Part shown: positions 40,141-51,208 of the stretch, piece after piece | Numbering within the stretch: position 1 is the first letter of the stretch | How the letters are laid out: every line of letters begins with the position of its first letter | Translations under genes and position numbers: made by a program | Assembly (NCBI GenBank): GCA_021234155.1 | Contig: JAJEKV010000010.1 | Span: forward strand, 5,184,871 to 5,248,870 | DNA: 64,000 nt | Source: Isoetes taiwanensis | Lineage: Eukaryota > Streptophyta > Lycopodiopsida > Isoetales > Isoetaceae | Reading direction: 5' to 3' | Notes under the pieces: generated by a model | Told to the model about the DNA's origin: nothing | The model's input: only the letters and a program-made list of their open reading frames with translations | Database searches by the model: none

Positions 40141-43100
40141 ACCCAATGCAAATAAAGGGAAACTAGCATACACCTTTTTACACCAACTATGCAAAATATG
40201 AAGTGCAAAAAGAAAGGGCAGCTACGAAGAAAAAGCCAGGTTCACCATAACCTTAAGCCAGATGGGTAGATGGGTAATGTCCTGCCCTTGACAGCCTTCA
40301 AACTCTGCTAACATAGCTGAGTGAGAAATCTTGATCATCTTGCCTGGAAGTATAAAGAACGGAGAAGTTAAAGGTCAACTTTCATAAATCTTGCACTTTA
40401 GCCAGTTGACACAACCGTGTTTGACTTTCCTCTATCATAACTTTTTCAAATAGTTCATTTCAACAGGAAAACTAATGCACATATTTGTTCTATTAGATGC
40501 AACAGGATCCTTGCACTCAATAATGAATGTAATGCATTTCAAAAAACGCACTGCTTTACAGCAATCGTTATAGAACAATAAATAAGGTTAGAAGAGCATT
40601 TACCATAGCTTCAACATCAAGAAATTGAGCTAGTCCATCTAACCCATGTGTAACAAAAAATCAACTCCTCATTTGTTAACCTGCACAAAAATGTCAACAA
40701 CACTAGTAAAATTAACATCCAAACATGCTTTTGATGACATGGAAAATAAAACTATTAACAAAAAGTGGAATACGGAGTTGTAGTTGTAACTCTATCAATA
40801 TGATGGCATTAGACTTGAAAGGCATTCTACTGTGGCTTTTAAAAGCTACCAAACAAATGCAAAATGCGGGGCCTTAAATCCCCAAAATCAAATGAAATTT
40901 CTCATGTTGGTAGCTGTCCAATCTTTGAAAAGAATATCATAATGACTTACGGGGCATGCGTAAGTCCATATAAATTTAACTCTTTTTAAGATGGATACCA
41001 TGATCAGCCACAAAATGGATTTTGCAGTCTAATGGTGGCTCGAATCGTGACCGAGGTAGTGCAAAACCGGCATTTAATTTCTGATTTAAATTGGCAATAC
41101 AACATATAGTGCTTGGAGCAAATGAAAATAGGGAAAATACAATGCAGTATAAGATGGCATCAGATCCCAATTTTACTATATTCAAAAGACTACTATGCCG
41201 GAATGTCATTCCTTTGTTTCGATGACCTCTGAGAGACACACGAATTTCGATCAAAGGATTCAGATGCGAAGTTCCATGTCAATTGCCTTCACCGGTTTTG
41301 TAATCTGTTATACAATTCTTCTTTGCTTGCGCAAACAAGCACTAAAATCCGACAAAAGAACATTTTGCAGCAGCTTGTTTTCATAAGCAAAGTACCATGC
41401 CAAAACCATTTGAGCACCCTCGCATCACCTGTTCCAAGCATTGCCGACTTGCACGCCTATCTACGACCACAAGCTACCTATCTACAATCACAAGCGCATA
41501 GGATAAACTAGGAATGGAATCTTTGGAAATCCACGGTGGCGGCACAACTCGAGCCGCTACAAATTGTTGATATAAAGAATGCAAGCAGAGAAATACCTCG
41601 TTTTGTGCTCTTGAGTTCGAATCTCGGCGCATGAACGAGCGAATCTACATCTGAGAAAAATGTTGCATGCTCGATGCTTTGATCTAAACACTACAAAAAA
41701 AACCAGAGGATAATAGTTATGTGTTCCTCATAAAGCGGTAGTTAAATCTAGCAATGCAAAAGCAAGAGCCCTAACTTGCCTTTGCCGGATCCTCTCTTGA
41801 CCTTCACCAAAAAATCAACTTTGACCCATTAGTTTATGCCCACAATCATATCTATCACGAATGGCTTATTTTAGGAGAGTCTAGGCACCGGAAATTTAAG
41901 CGTCCCGAATGCAAAGGGAAGTGATAAGACCATAGGCGTATATGCTACGGACGGATCCGAAGTACCATTGCGGATGTTGGCTCATCCATAAAAATAATGG
42001 AAGGATTTGCCACGGGCTCAATAAGCAATTGTAAAGGCGTTTACATTTTGCTCGTAGATAGACCCGGTGATGCCGGGATGCCAACAAGCTTGAGAACTAA
42101 AGGGAAGCAAGTTCCACAAGATCCACAACCTCTATTTCTGCTCCGATCCTTGCAACTGCGGACATAAATTACGAAGGAAAACCTTCTGGCGCTTTGCCGG
42201 TTTTCGGTTGGAGCATCCCGGATCCGAACACGGTGTGACCGAGAGTTTCTGGCCGAATAGTAGGTTTTGAGCAGTCATCAGCATATCCTAGGTATATTCT
42301 AGCATATACCTAGGATATGCCATAAACCCACATAAATAAGGGTTTGCCCCCCTAAGGGCAACCAAAAAAAAGAGAAGCCCCTTTTACATGCCCTATACCA
42401 TTTTACTTTAATGAAATACAAATAGCTTGCTTGCAAAAAGAAAAGGAAGAGAAGTAAATGCCAATGCGATCTATTATCCACAAAGTAGTTTTATTTTTCC
42501 TGTTTGGCGCTTCAAAGAATATTTTTATTTTTTAGGGTAAAATTTTTCAGTTTTATTAGGAAATGCGTATCTACCATTTGATGGCAATGATCATGTACTT
42601 ACCATATACTTACTGCAAGTAGAAGTGGGATTAGATGTTAGTGGCCATTTGTATAAGAAGAATAAGAAGTTTTGGTTGTCTCTTCATTAGAAGTCAATCA
42701 TTTGCGGGACATAAGATACTTGTGCAGAGAATCAATCAATATTGTTCTGATAACTATCTACGGAATCTACATCAGATGTCTATTTGAGAAAGAAGTGATC
42801 ATTGTTTTGACACTTGGAATGTAAGTTCATGGCAAGACCAATTTGTGGGAAACGAGAGAGGAGAATTTTTGGTCTACAAGCAATACACACAATACAATAT
42901 TGTTGATAAGTCACCTTACATTGCATGTCCATCATTGTTTCTGTCTTGCCAGTTTATCTGGCTATCTTCTTGATTGCAAATAATCTTGCCATATGGCACA
43001 TTTAGGTGGCATGCCAGTTAAAGAGTTTTGCTCGGCTACTACAACCAGTAACACACGTACGCATGGGAAAGAACAAGAGGAATTAGTCGTCTCTTTGTAA

Positions 43101-43969
43101 GAAGTCTTAATGATTATATTTGCGCAAAGAAACAATCAACCTTTTCGAATAGTAAGGTGGCACTATCTGCAGAAATCTACAATAAGTGAGAAAGAAGTAG
43201 TCAATGTTTTTGACACTTGAATACTGGTTCATGGCAACACCACAGAGTAGAATTTTTGTGGTCGACGGTTAACATACGTCTCTTCTTTCTAACATGGGCC
43301 AAACGACACAAGGTTCCATTGTGATAGACTGGGTCAAAGCCACTCACTAAATAAAATAAGCATATAGGCCTACCATGACCAATGTGCTGTTAAAGATTAG
43401 GGCCACGTGGCTTGCCACGTGGACCAAAATCTAGACGAAGATCGTGCACGCATTGAGTAGAAAGGGGCAATGGATATTTCGAAGGCAAGTTCCATTCTTC
43501 GAATTAGGGTCCCACGAATTCTTCTTCGGAATTGGAGCGCGTGCATTTGACCCAGCAATTTCTGCTCAAATATGCTAATGCTCTTTTTCTTTCCTTTGAG
43601 GTATCTCTGCTTGAATTACGCATCTTCTACGTCTCTGCTTCGTCAACTTGTCGATATAAACTTCGTCCATTTTCTCGATCTATCAGGTTTGCTTCTATTT
43701 TGAATTTACTTGGATATGGCGGTTGCCGCCTGAAATTTTTGCCCCCATTTTGATCATAGAAGTAATCTTCTTTTATTGGCGGGCATGCCGCCCCAATTCG
43801 ATCTAGCAAGGAATTGGTAGGTAGACAGAGTTTTTTCTAGAGCTTCTCGTTTTGGGGTCTTAACTACGGCAGAAGTGTTCAATTATGCGCCCGAGTTTGC
43901 AACTTAAATCCTAGAAAGGCTTTTGTGGACCTGTAATTTATCTTAGGGTTTGATAATACGGAAAGATCC
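40141..43969. other. Spacer and presumptive 5' flank of the MAPK-like gene
   Basis: No further gene is recognised. A short palindrome lies at 42281-42322 (GCATATCCTAGGTATA paired with TATACCTAGGATATGC around a ~10-nt loop). The last ~500 bp before 43970 would hold the promoter of the kinase gene, but no convincing TATA box is apparent. Confidence 0.4.
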
Positions 43970-45079
43970 TTGATATTTGATATGGAGCATCAGGGTTTAA
44001 CTTCTGGAAAGAAGGAAATGGATTACCATCGCTATTTTGATGTTTATCCAAAATATGTACCCTTTAATATGCTTGGCAGTGGAGCATACGGATCAGTCTG
44101 CGCATCTACCAACAAAGAAACAGGGGAAAAGGTAGCCATAAAAAAAATCCCCAATGCATTTCAGAATAGGATGATAGCAAGCCGAACCCTTAGGGAGATT
44201 ACCGTTCTACGGAACACAGATCATGATAATATAATTCCTATCAAGGATTTGATCCTCCCTGGAACAATAGATACTTTCCAAGATGTTTATATTGCTACAG
44301 AACTCATGGAGACGGATCTACATAAGCTTCTCCAGTATGAAGAGCGCCTTGGAGAAGATTATGTACAGTATTTCTTCTACCAGCTTCTCAGAGGTCTTAA
44401 ATATCTTCATTCTGGTAATATTCTTCATCGAGATCTTAAACCAAGCAACATCCTTGTAAATTGCAGTAATTGTATTCTTAAAATTTGTGATTTTGGGCTG
44501 TCCAGAATCTCTACAGAAGGGGATTTTTTAACTGAATATGTGGTGACAAGACCCTACAGGTCACCAGAATTGCTACTTGGAAGCAGGGATTACTCTGCAT
44601 CTGTCGATATATGGTCTGCAGGGGTGATTTTTGTAGAGATGCTTACTGGGAATCCCCTATTTCCAGTCAGAAACAGGGAAGAGCATCCTGTGCATCATTT
44701 GAAAATGATCACAGAACTTGTTGGCTCACCAGATGCATCAGATTTGGAATTTTTAGTTCCTGAGCAGGTCAGATCTCAGATTCATAGTGCCCTTAAGGGC
44801 AGGGAGAAAAAACCATTTGCAAGCAGATATCCAAATGCAAATGCCTGTGCATTAGATTTGGCAGAGAAGATGCTCAGATTTGATCCTGCAAAGAGGATCA
44901 CTGCAGATCAGGCTTTGGATCATCCTTATTTATCTGCTCTACATGATCCTAGTGATGAACCCACATATAAGGGCAATTTTGGCTTTGAGGATGCTTATCC
45001 TCCCAATTTGAATGTTGATGAGATCAGGTCAATGATATGGAGAGAAGCCTCTGCTTTTAATCCTCATCTTACCTTTTGA
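43970..45079 (+). CDS. Intronless MAP-kinase-like protein kinase, 369 aa
   Basis: A complete kinase domain is encoded without interruption. Landmarks by residue: P-loop GSGAYGSV (36-43), VAIKK with the ATP-binding Lys58, alpha-C Glu76 (TLREI), catalytic loop HRDLKPSN (153-160, Asp155), DFG (174-176), and the MAPK activation loop TEY (188-190), the dual-phosphorylation site. The C-terminus (YLSALHDPSDEP..WREASAFNP) matches plant TEY-type MAPKs of the MPK3/4/6 type, and the length is typical. Oddities: the near-invariant TRWYRAPE motif reads TRPYRSPE, with Pro at 195 instead of Trp; and there are no introns, whereas plant TEY MAPKs usually have several. A retrocopy is likely. Met1 at 43970 and Met5 at 43982 are both possible starts. 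Confidence 0.85.
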   Translation: MIFDMEHQGLTSGKKEMDYHRYFDVYPKYVPFNMLGSGAYGSVCASTNKETGEKVAIKKIPNAFQNRMIASRTLREITVLRNTDHDNIIPIKDLILPGTIDTFQDVYIATELMETDLHKLLQYEERLGEDYVQYFFYQLLRGLKYLHSGNILHRDLKPSNILVNCSNCILKICDFGLSRISTEGDFLTEYVVTRPYRSPELLLGSRDYSASVDIWSAGVIFVEMLTGNPLFPVRNREEHPVHHLKMITELVGSPDASDLEFLVPEQVRSQIHSALKGREKKPFASRYPNANACALDLAEKMLRFDPAKRITADQALDHPYLSALHDPSDEPTYKGNFGFEDAYPPNLNVDEIRSMIWREASAFNPHLTF

Positions 45080-46240
45080 TGATTATGACATCCATATTTC
45101 ATATTTTATGGCGATGAAGCAGTTTGAATCTTTCCATTCCAAAAAACCACCATACAAGTTGACCTCATAATTATGTGGGACTAAGGACCCAGTCTTATAT
45201 TCCATCTACATTATTTTAATGTTGATGTGAAATGTTTAGCCCGGTATTGACATCATGTTGAGAAACCGCTTTTGAAAGATAGTGTGTGAACACATATATA
45301 GTTATAGGGTGCCTCCAAGAATTCAATGGAAGCTTTGGGAGGCGTTGGGCTCACCACATGTTTTTAAAAATGAAGAGAACTTTGTAAAGATACCCTTGTA
45401 TTGTTGGGTAATTGTAAAGGTGCCCTTATAGAAAATATTAAAATGTCTTTCCTCCACTCGAAGTAGCAATTTCTCTTATAGTGTAAATTTTGCTATGTAT
45501 ATACACTTAAAAGCCAGATAAAATTAATTTATGGCTAATTCAACACAATCTACTGGTGAAGCATCTATATTTATGTTCCAGAATCAAGCACAAACTCAAT
45601 CTCACGCACATGAAGCTTACTAAGATCAAGCAAACCTATGAGTCCAAGAATTACATCACCTCCTGCAACAGTCTACCTGGGTCAGGCAGGCCTCGCAGCT
45701 CATCTGGACATCTTTCGACTGTCCAATAAAAATCCAATAAAAACTCCTAGCTGCCTTTATATTTGTGGGTTTCAATAAACTTATAATTATTTCGTTTCGT
45801 ATTTGGGGAGCGTATTTCACGCATGGTTTTGCCTAGATTTCTGGGATGTATGTATCTGGAATGGTATGTCGATGGTAATTTTTGGACGGATTCGAATAGC
45901 AGGAGCGCCATGGATGATGCTGGTGAATGTTGGCCGTGGTTTTGTTTTGTGAGTAGGAATTGTAGGCTTGCATAGACTTTATGGTGTTATGTGAGCTGTT
46001 GGTTGTCACTGGAATGAGCGAGAGAAATTGTGCATGGAATGATTTCTGTGGCATGGAAGGGAGGGCCGGAATTGTGACTAGGAAGAGGAGAGGTGATCGG
46101 CCTGGGATTGTGGTTTTGTTATACTTTTCAAGAGGAGAGGTGGACTGCTGTTGTTGGTGATTCCGGTCAAGGGAGAGGTTTGCTAATAGTCAGAGGTTCT
46201 GGGTGGAAGGAAAGATATTGGGCTTCGTTGTTTGTGATGT
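45080..46240. other. 3' flank of the kinase gene and spacer
   Basis: No gene recognised. No poly(A) tract is visible after the kinase stop codon, so the expected footprint of a retrocopy is missing or eroded. Confidence 0.4.
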
Positions 46241-47025
46241 TGTAACGGGCCAATGGTAGACCCACCACCTGCTACATGGCTTGGAATGTAAGCTGGCTAA
46301 CATGGCCTGTATGTAGGCTGGCTGAGCTACCCATTGTCCCGGAGTTTGTTTATGATGGTTTAGTACTTTGGTTATGTTCTTTGCTCTTGATGTTCATGAT
46401 GTTTCCTTTATTGTCATAGTCTAGCGTTGCACCATAGGTTCTTGTGTCTTTGAGTTGTTATGTTTGTTATCCAAGATTGCAAGATGTTCTATGCATGCAG
46501 AGGCAGCCAGGGATCCCCACTTAGTCACGAGGACTAACCCTCTTGAGTGCATTGTGCAGTAGATTAGCAAGCAGTGGTCAAGCTAGCGGCAGCAGTGTAG
46601 CCAGGGATCGTGGTTGAGTTCCAGAGGAGGGCTCTTGTGTTAAATTGCTCAGCTAGATCTTGTGAATGTATTGAGGATAGTGTTTTCTCTGAATATTATT
46701 GTATTTGATAACGGATATACTATGGTTGATCTCTTATTATTATGAATAAGAAGATTCAATTCTTCAGCAACGCTATCAACCTAGAATTAGTGCAAGTTTA
46801 GACAAGATCCCGAGTTGCCATGAGGGTCAACTCGGCAGGCTCGTCACAGTTGGTATCAGAGCAGGTCTCGAGTTCGAGTCTCCATGGGTGCCTATATGCA
46901 TGAATAATTTCCCAAGACTTGGTAATCACTGTGACGGTATGATATAGACATGGTATAGCCTTGGATGCTCGAGGACGAGCATAGTTCTAGTGGGAGAGAC
47001 TGTAACGGGCCCATGGTAGACTGCT
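46241..47025 (+). mobile_element. LTR retrotransposon remnant with internal deletion
   Basis: A left LTR starts TGTAACGGGCCAATGGTAG at 46241 and ends TCGTCACA at 46848. Two bases later comes TGGTATCAGAGC (46851-46862), a perfect primer-binding site for initiator tRNA-Met. Only ~120 bp later a purine-rich tract, AGTGGGAGAGA (46989-46999), precedes TGTAACGGGCCCATGGTAGAC at 47001, the start of a second LTR. All gag-pol sequence is missing. The second LTR resembles the first only for ~22 bp and is then different or truncated. Confidence 0.8.
46851..46862 (+). promoter_or_regulatory. Primer-binding site for initiator tRNA-Met
   Basis: TGGTATCAGAGC is complementary to the 3' end of plant initiator tRNA-Met and is the standard reverse-transcription primer site of many plant LTR retrotransposons. 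Its position two bases after an LTR ending in CA supports the call. Confidence 0.9.
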
Positions 47026-47269
47026 CGAGTATTCGATCCTTTAATGTGCCTGTGGGGCGTTCCCGAGATATCGGCATAAATGGGTAGAAGCGACTACTCA
47101 TAAACGTCTAGACGGTTTTGCCCAGTTGGTTAAGGGCATGTCGGTTAGAACGTTACAGATGCTTGCAAATTCCGAATAGAAGGAGAAGGATTCTACAGTC
47201 AATTGGGTCTCGTTCCTGCTTTTGTTTTTCAACGGAGCTATTGGTGTAGAAGCTTGGCAGAGATTTGCT

Positions 47270-47500
47270 GATACGCACAAGCTCTCAGCTGTATATTTCC
47301 GTTTGTTTCTGATATCGGCTGTGGTGTTCTGTTTGTTGTGCCCAGGGGCAGAGATCGGAATCCAAGCAGAAGCATTGGAATTTAGACCAGGGGGTCTCTG
47401 ATACCCAAAAGCTCTCGGCTGTATTGTTCTATTTGTTGTGATCTTGCTTGGGAGCCAGGCGAGAAATCCAAGCGGTGAGCATTGGAATTTAGTGAGGAGG
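47270..47500 (+). repeat. Tandem duplication, ~125-bp unit
   Basis: Two adjacent copies share CTGATAC, AAGCTCTC, GGCTGTAT, TTTGTTGTG, AATCCAAGC and AGCATTGGAATTTAG in the same order. Differences between copies are moderate. No coding capacity is recognised. Confidence 0.65.
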
Positions 47501-48039
47501 GGGGGCCCGAGAAGGAATTCTGTGGGAGGAGCGGTGGATATGCATCTACGCTAAGCAGCGAGGTTAAAGGTGAACATGTATCATATGCACATTCCCAGGG
47601 TGCCGCTTCCGGATGTCTGTTGTGGCATTTGCAGAAGCAGGGATGCAGAAAAGCTATTTCAGTCTGGATTGGGAGGGCCTGAGATGAGCAAGCAAGGAGA
47701 ATCTAGAAGGAAGTGTGGCGAAGAGAAGAGCCCTGCTGTAACATGGGGAGCAAGAGGGACATGGAGCATGGAATTCGTTGCCGATGGGGATGTCAGATTT
47801 TGGGAAGCGTTTAGTTGGGGTGATGCACAGCGGGCTGAGGACTCAAGGGGAGATGTGCTTGCAAATGGAAGTGCCGAGGCTGCCACTAGTGGGCTGGATG
47901 ATGGTGATAGGCAGGCTGTTGAGGTCGCTGCCTTATTTGAAGACCGTAGACCGGCCTTATATCCAGGAAATAGAGGGGGTGTGAGTAAAAAGGGAAGGGG
48001 AGGTGCTGCGAAGAGAGAGAGAAAAGCAGGTCACGTTCG

Positions 48040-48660
48040 ATGATGTCATCGCTAGGTGGGGGATCAAGGAAGAGATTGCATTAAAATATGAGGAGGACCC
48101 GACAAGATGCTTTGGGTATAAGGCAAACTTTCTAAACATGACCATAGAAGTACTCAATAGAGATACGGGATTGTATAGGACATACAAGTATGACAAAAGA
48201 GACAAATTGCCCTTTAAGGCAATTAAATATGTGCATGTTGACAGTTGTCGCCCTTATTATCAAGCTAGGAATGTGATGATTTCTCAAATTATACCATACT
48301 TATACATAAATTCGTGCCCCATCATGGCTGCAAAGGATATCATAGGTATCATCAACAGATTTGTAGCAAATGGTTTTGACAGCTACGGGCTTAAAAAGAA
48401 GACTCTGATATATTTGCGAAGTAATGATTTCCCCGGGCTTACGATCTTCAAGTTCTGATTCAAATAATCAGCAACCAATACTGAACTGGTACGTATTAAA
48501 TTTCTATATCCTGTGGGTTTATGTTCTTTAATATGGATTTCTTTGATAGGGATGGGTCTGACCTCTGCTGTGCAGTAGGGGTCAACCCACCCCTATGATA
48601 CAGCCTCCATAAAAATTTGGTCAACCTAGTCCTATGGAAGGAGGTAGGTTTTTTTTTAAT
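48040..48660 (+). mobile_element. Penelope-like RT 3' portion, copy A
   Basis: The frame ending at 48458 encodes the RT thumb also present in copy B at 52010-52441 (LKYEEDPTRCFGYKANFLN, then SCRPYYQARNV). The following ~200 bp of untranslated sequence is shared as well. Copy A lacks the palm with its catalytic residues. The frame is fused at its start to unrelated sequence at about 48045. It carries a 4-base deletion or shift near 48442 relative to copy B, changing the last residues. Confidence 0.65.
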
Positions 48661-48715
48661 TATAATACTATGCCTAGTTCAAATTATAGTGAAACAATAG
48701 TCAGCATGCTTATAA

Positions 48716-49290
48716 CTATAATTCTATACTGTGAAGCATGATGGTCCGTAACCAGGAGTTCCTCGTGAAGAGTATAATTGAACGTACCTAGAAAGAAATA
48801 GGGGAACATCTTGTAGTCTGCAAGAAAACAAGACATGTAAAATGTTCATAGCTCATATTGCAGGGAAACAATATAGATCAGGCTTAGGGGCGCCTCATGG
48901 AAAATATAATGTGATCGGGACTCAGAAGAAAAGGGAGAAAAATGATTTAAAAAAAAAAAAAGAGAACAAGACATATAGAGTATTCCCTGGCCATGAAGAC
49001 GTATTAAGGTATTTAGATCTGTATCTCAAGACTTAGTTGGCAGATAGTGCCCCAAGTTGAATCAATAAAGGATAGTTAATCTTAGTGGTGGTGCTGAGGA
49101 TATTTAAAAATTTGCTGTATGGATGATACAATAGCAAATAAATAACGACATCTAGGGCATATAATCTAGGTGGAGTATGAAATAGCTTGATAAAATTGGA
49201 TTAAGGATTTTGGTAGAACAATAAGAGATGGATGATGATAAAAACCAAGGCATATCCGAAATATAAGCTTTTTAAGAAAAAAAAAAAACA
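48716..49290 (+). repeat. Dispersed repeat, copy 1 (also at 59.9-60.8 kb)
   Basis: From TGTGAAGCATGATGGTCCG (48730) through GATGATAAAAACCAAGGCAT the sequence is nearly identical to 59957-60795. It is A/T-rich, with a poly(A) run at 48951-48962 and no recognised domain. This copy is the empty site for the 282-bp insertion found in the second copy: it reads GATCTGTATCTCAAG across the junction. Confidence 0.85.
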
Positions 49291-49701
49291 TATCTTAGAT
49301 ATTGGCCCTAAGGTAGTCAAATATTGTTTGTCTGGAAATAGGCTTGATGCTAATAACCAAAAATCCTATTGTCCGAAACTCACCTTGCCCTATTCCGAAA
49401 CTCATCTTGCCCTATTCGATGGCGATGGCTGGCGACATCTGGCAGCTAATCACATGGGAGCAGTACGAAATCTGCAGTGAATGCCTCTGTTTCAAGCATG
49501 AGAGATAAAGCAACTGCCAGACAAAGTAAGTGAATCCTCAATCCTAGATCTCTTCTAAGAATTTTGGGTCAAAACCTATAGACAGCAGACATGTAAAGGA
49601 ATAGGTTTCCCGCTTAAAGAAAGCTCTGTACGGTTTATGGCAGAAAATATCCCATTGAATAGTTGTTGTTAAGTCCTTAGATATCTAGATCTTTCTGAAA
49701 T

Positions 49702-50037
49702 ATGGAATGGGTATATGATTCAGACGGCAGACCCCTTAGTTCCGACTCTGAATATGAAGCACTGAATGATAAATGGTTAGAGGAAGAATTCCAAGCATGT
49801 ATTTCCTTATCTGAATGCTCTAAGGGTACCTACACAATGGGAGATATGCAAAGAAATGCTACAAACTCAAAGAGGGAAGCAAATGCTTCCAGAGGAGGAT
49901 ATACCAACAAGAAGAGCAATTTTGGAGCAAAAAACATGCACACTAGTAGTGCTGGGAACTTGGATATTGGAGATGTAGTATTCCAGACACACAACTGCAA
50001 CAAGAATATGCATCTGACCAGGACGAATTTCAGGTAA
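49702..50037 (+). CDS. Unrecognised 111-codon open frame
   Basis: The frame starts MEWVYDSDGRPLSSDSEYEA and is rich in acidic residues, Asn and Ser. No family is recognised. It lies 1.2 kb upstream of the Penelope-like copy B on the same strand and could be an upstream part of that element or a chance frame. Codon usage is not obviously biased. Confidence 0.25.
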   Translation: MEWVYDSDGRPLSSDSEYEALNDKWLEEEFQACISLSECSKGTYTMGDMQRNATNSKREANASRGGYTNKKSNFGAKNMHTSSAGNLDIGDVVFQTHNCNKNMHLTRTNFR

Positions 50038-51208
50038 CTGTTGTTCAAAATAAATGTGGACGTGCAGCAATTAAGATCTAAATTAATGGGCTTATAATGC
50101 TTAGTACAAAGAGTTACAGAAATTTGGGAAATTACTTCAACCAAAATATCAAAGTTGCTTGAAATTCGTTATATATTCAGGTTCTAGTTATTTCTCTAAC
50201 TGGGCAAGAGGATACAAGGGCTGATCGGCTATAAACCAAGAGGCTCCGCTGTACCTTTTGGCCCTTCGTGCATTACCAATATTTTGCTAATGTCATGATG
50301 TTTGGCTGCAGGTATTGGACCTCTCCTGCCCTTGTCTTTTCTTTGCTTGAAGTTTTTGAATTTGCTAGGATCTGGAATTGGAAATGGCTCCCCTACTTTC
50401 TAGGAAAACATCAATGATTGGAGATATTTTTGCAAGCACCACAAGCATAACATGGTTTGATATCAATCTATTTTTCGTCTAAATACAGGTTGTATTGCAT
50501 ATGTGAATTTTCTGATAAACAATAGACAAAATATGTACTTGATATGTACTCAAAGTTTGTTTACTGTATGGAAAAGGTAGAATTATGTCATAAGTTATCG
50601 TTATTACAGTAATGGAATTCTGATTTTGGTATAAACCTGTAAACAATCTCTATTTTTAAGAACAAGGATATAGTTATGGAAAACTAGTGTCTATGAGTTA
50701 TGCCATGTATTAAAATTTTAAATATAGTCTTGCAAAAGAGACTGGTGGCAAAGTAAAAGTAGTGCATAAGTGTTTAAATAGGCATCCACTTTGAAGTGGC
50801 TAAAAGAAAAATACAGGGTCCTTGTACAATAGGATGGTGCGATAAATACGTGCTCAGGTTAAGTAATTGTATGGCATTTTAGTGCTTAAACATGCTGCCT
50901 CCTTGAAGTTATAAAACAGGATGTCCTGCCCATGTATAGAAGGCTGTAGCAGAAAAGAATAAAGTGCCATGAGGAATAAGCAGGTTGGTAATCTGGAACT
51001 AATTGTCTAAGGTGTAATTCTGTAATATGCAACCAAGCAATGGGCAACATATGGGCAAGTGTTAGTCAAATTTTAGAGCTTAGAATTGACATGCAAGGGA
51101 TGTGTGGTTGCATGCATGCATGCATGGCACGTTGCCTCTTCTAAAATGTTGCTTCTAAGGCTATAGAGTTGTGCTAAAGGTTTACATATATGTAACCAAG
51201 GTTTAGGT
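50038..51208. other. Spacer upstream of Penelope-like copy B
   Basis: No gene recognised. A short GCAT microsatellite is present at 51111-51126. If copy B is full length, this stretch would contain its 5' region. Confidence 0.35.

Noticed and set aside
41605-41640. GAGTTCGAATCTC, a T-loop-like sequence
   Set aside because: No accompanying D-loop or stems; likely chance.
47570-48043. 157-codon plus-strand frame before Penelope-like copy A
   Set aside because: Overlaps frames on both strands, no domain, and it ends inside the unrelated RT segment in a different frame.
51109-51126. GCAT repeats as a regulatory RY element
   Set aside because: A short microsatellite with no gene context.
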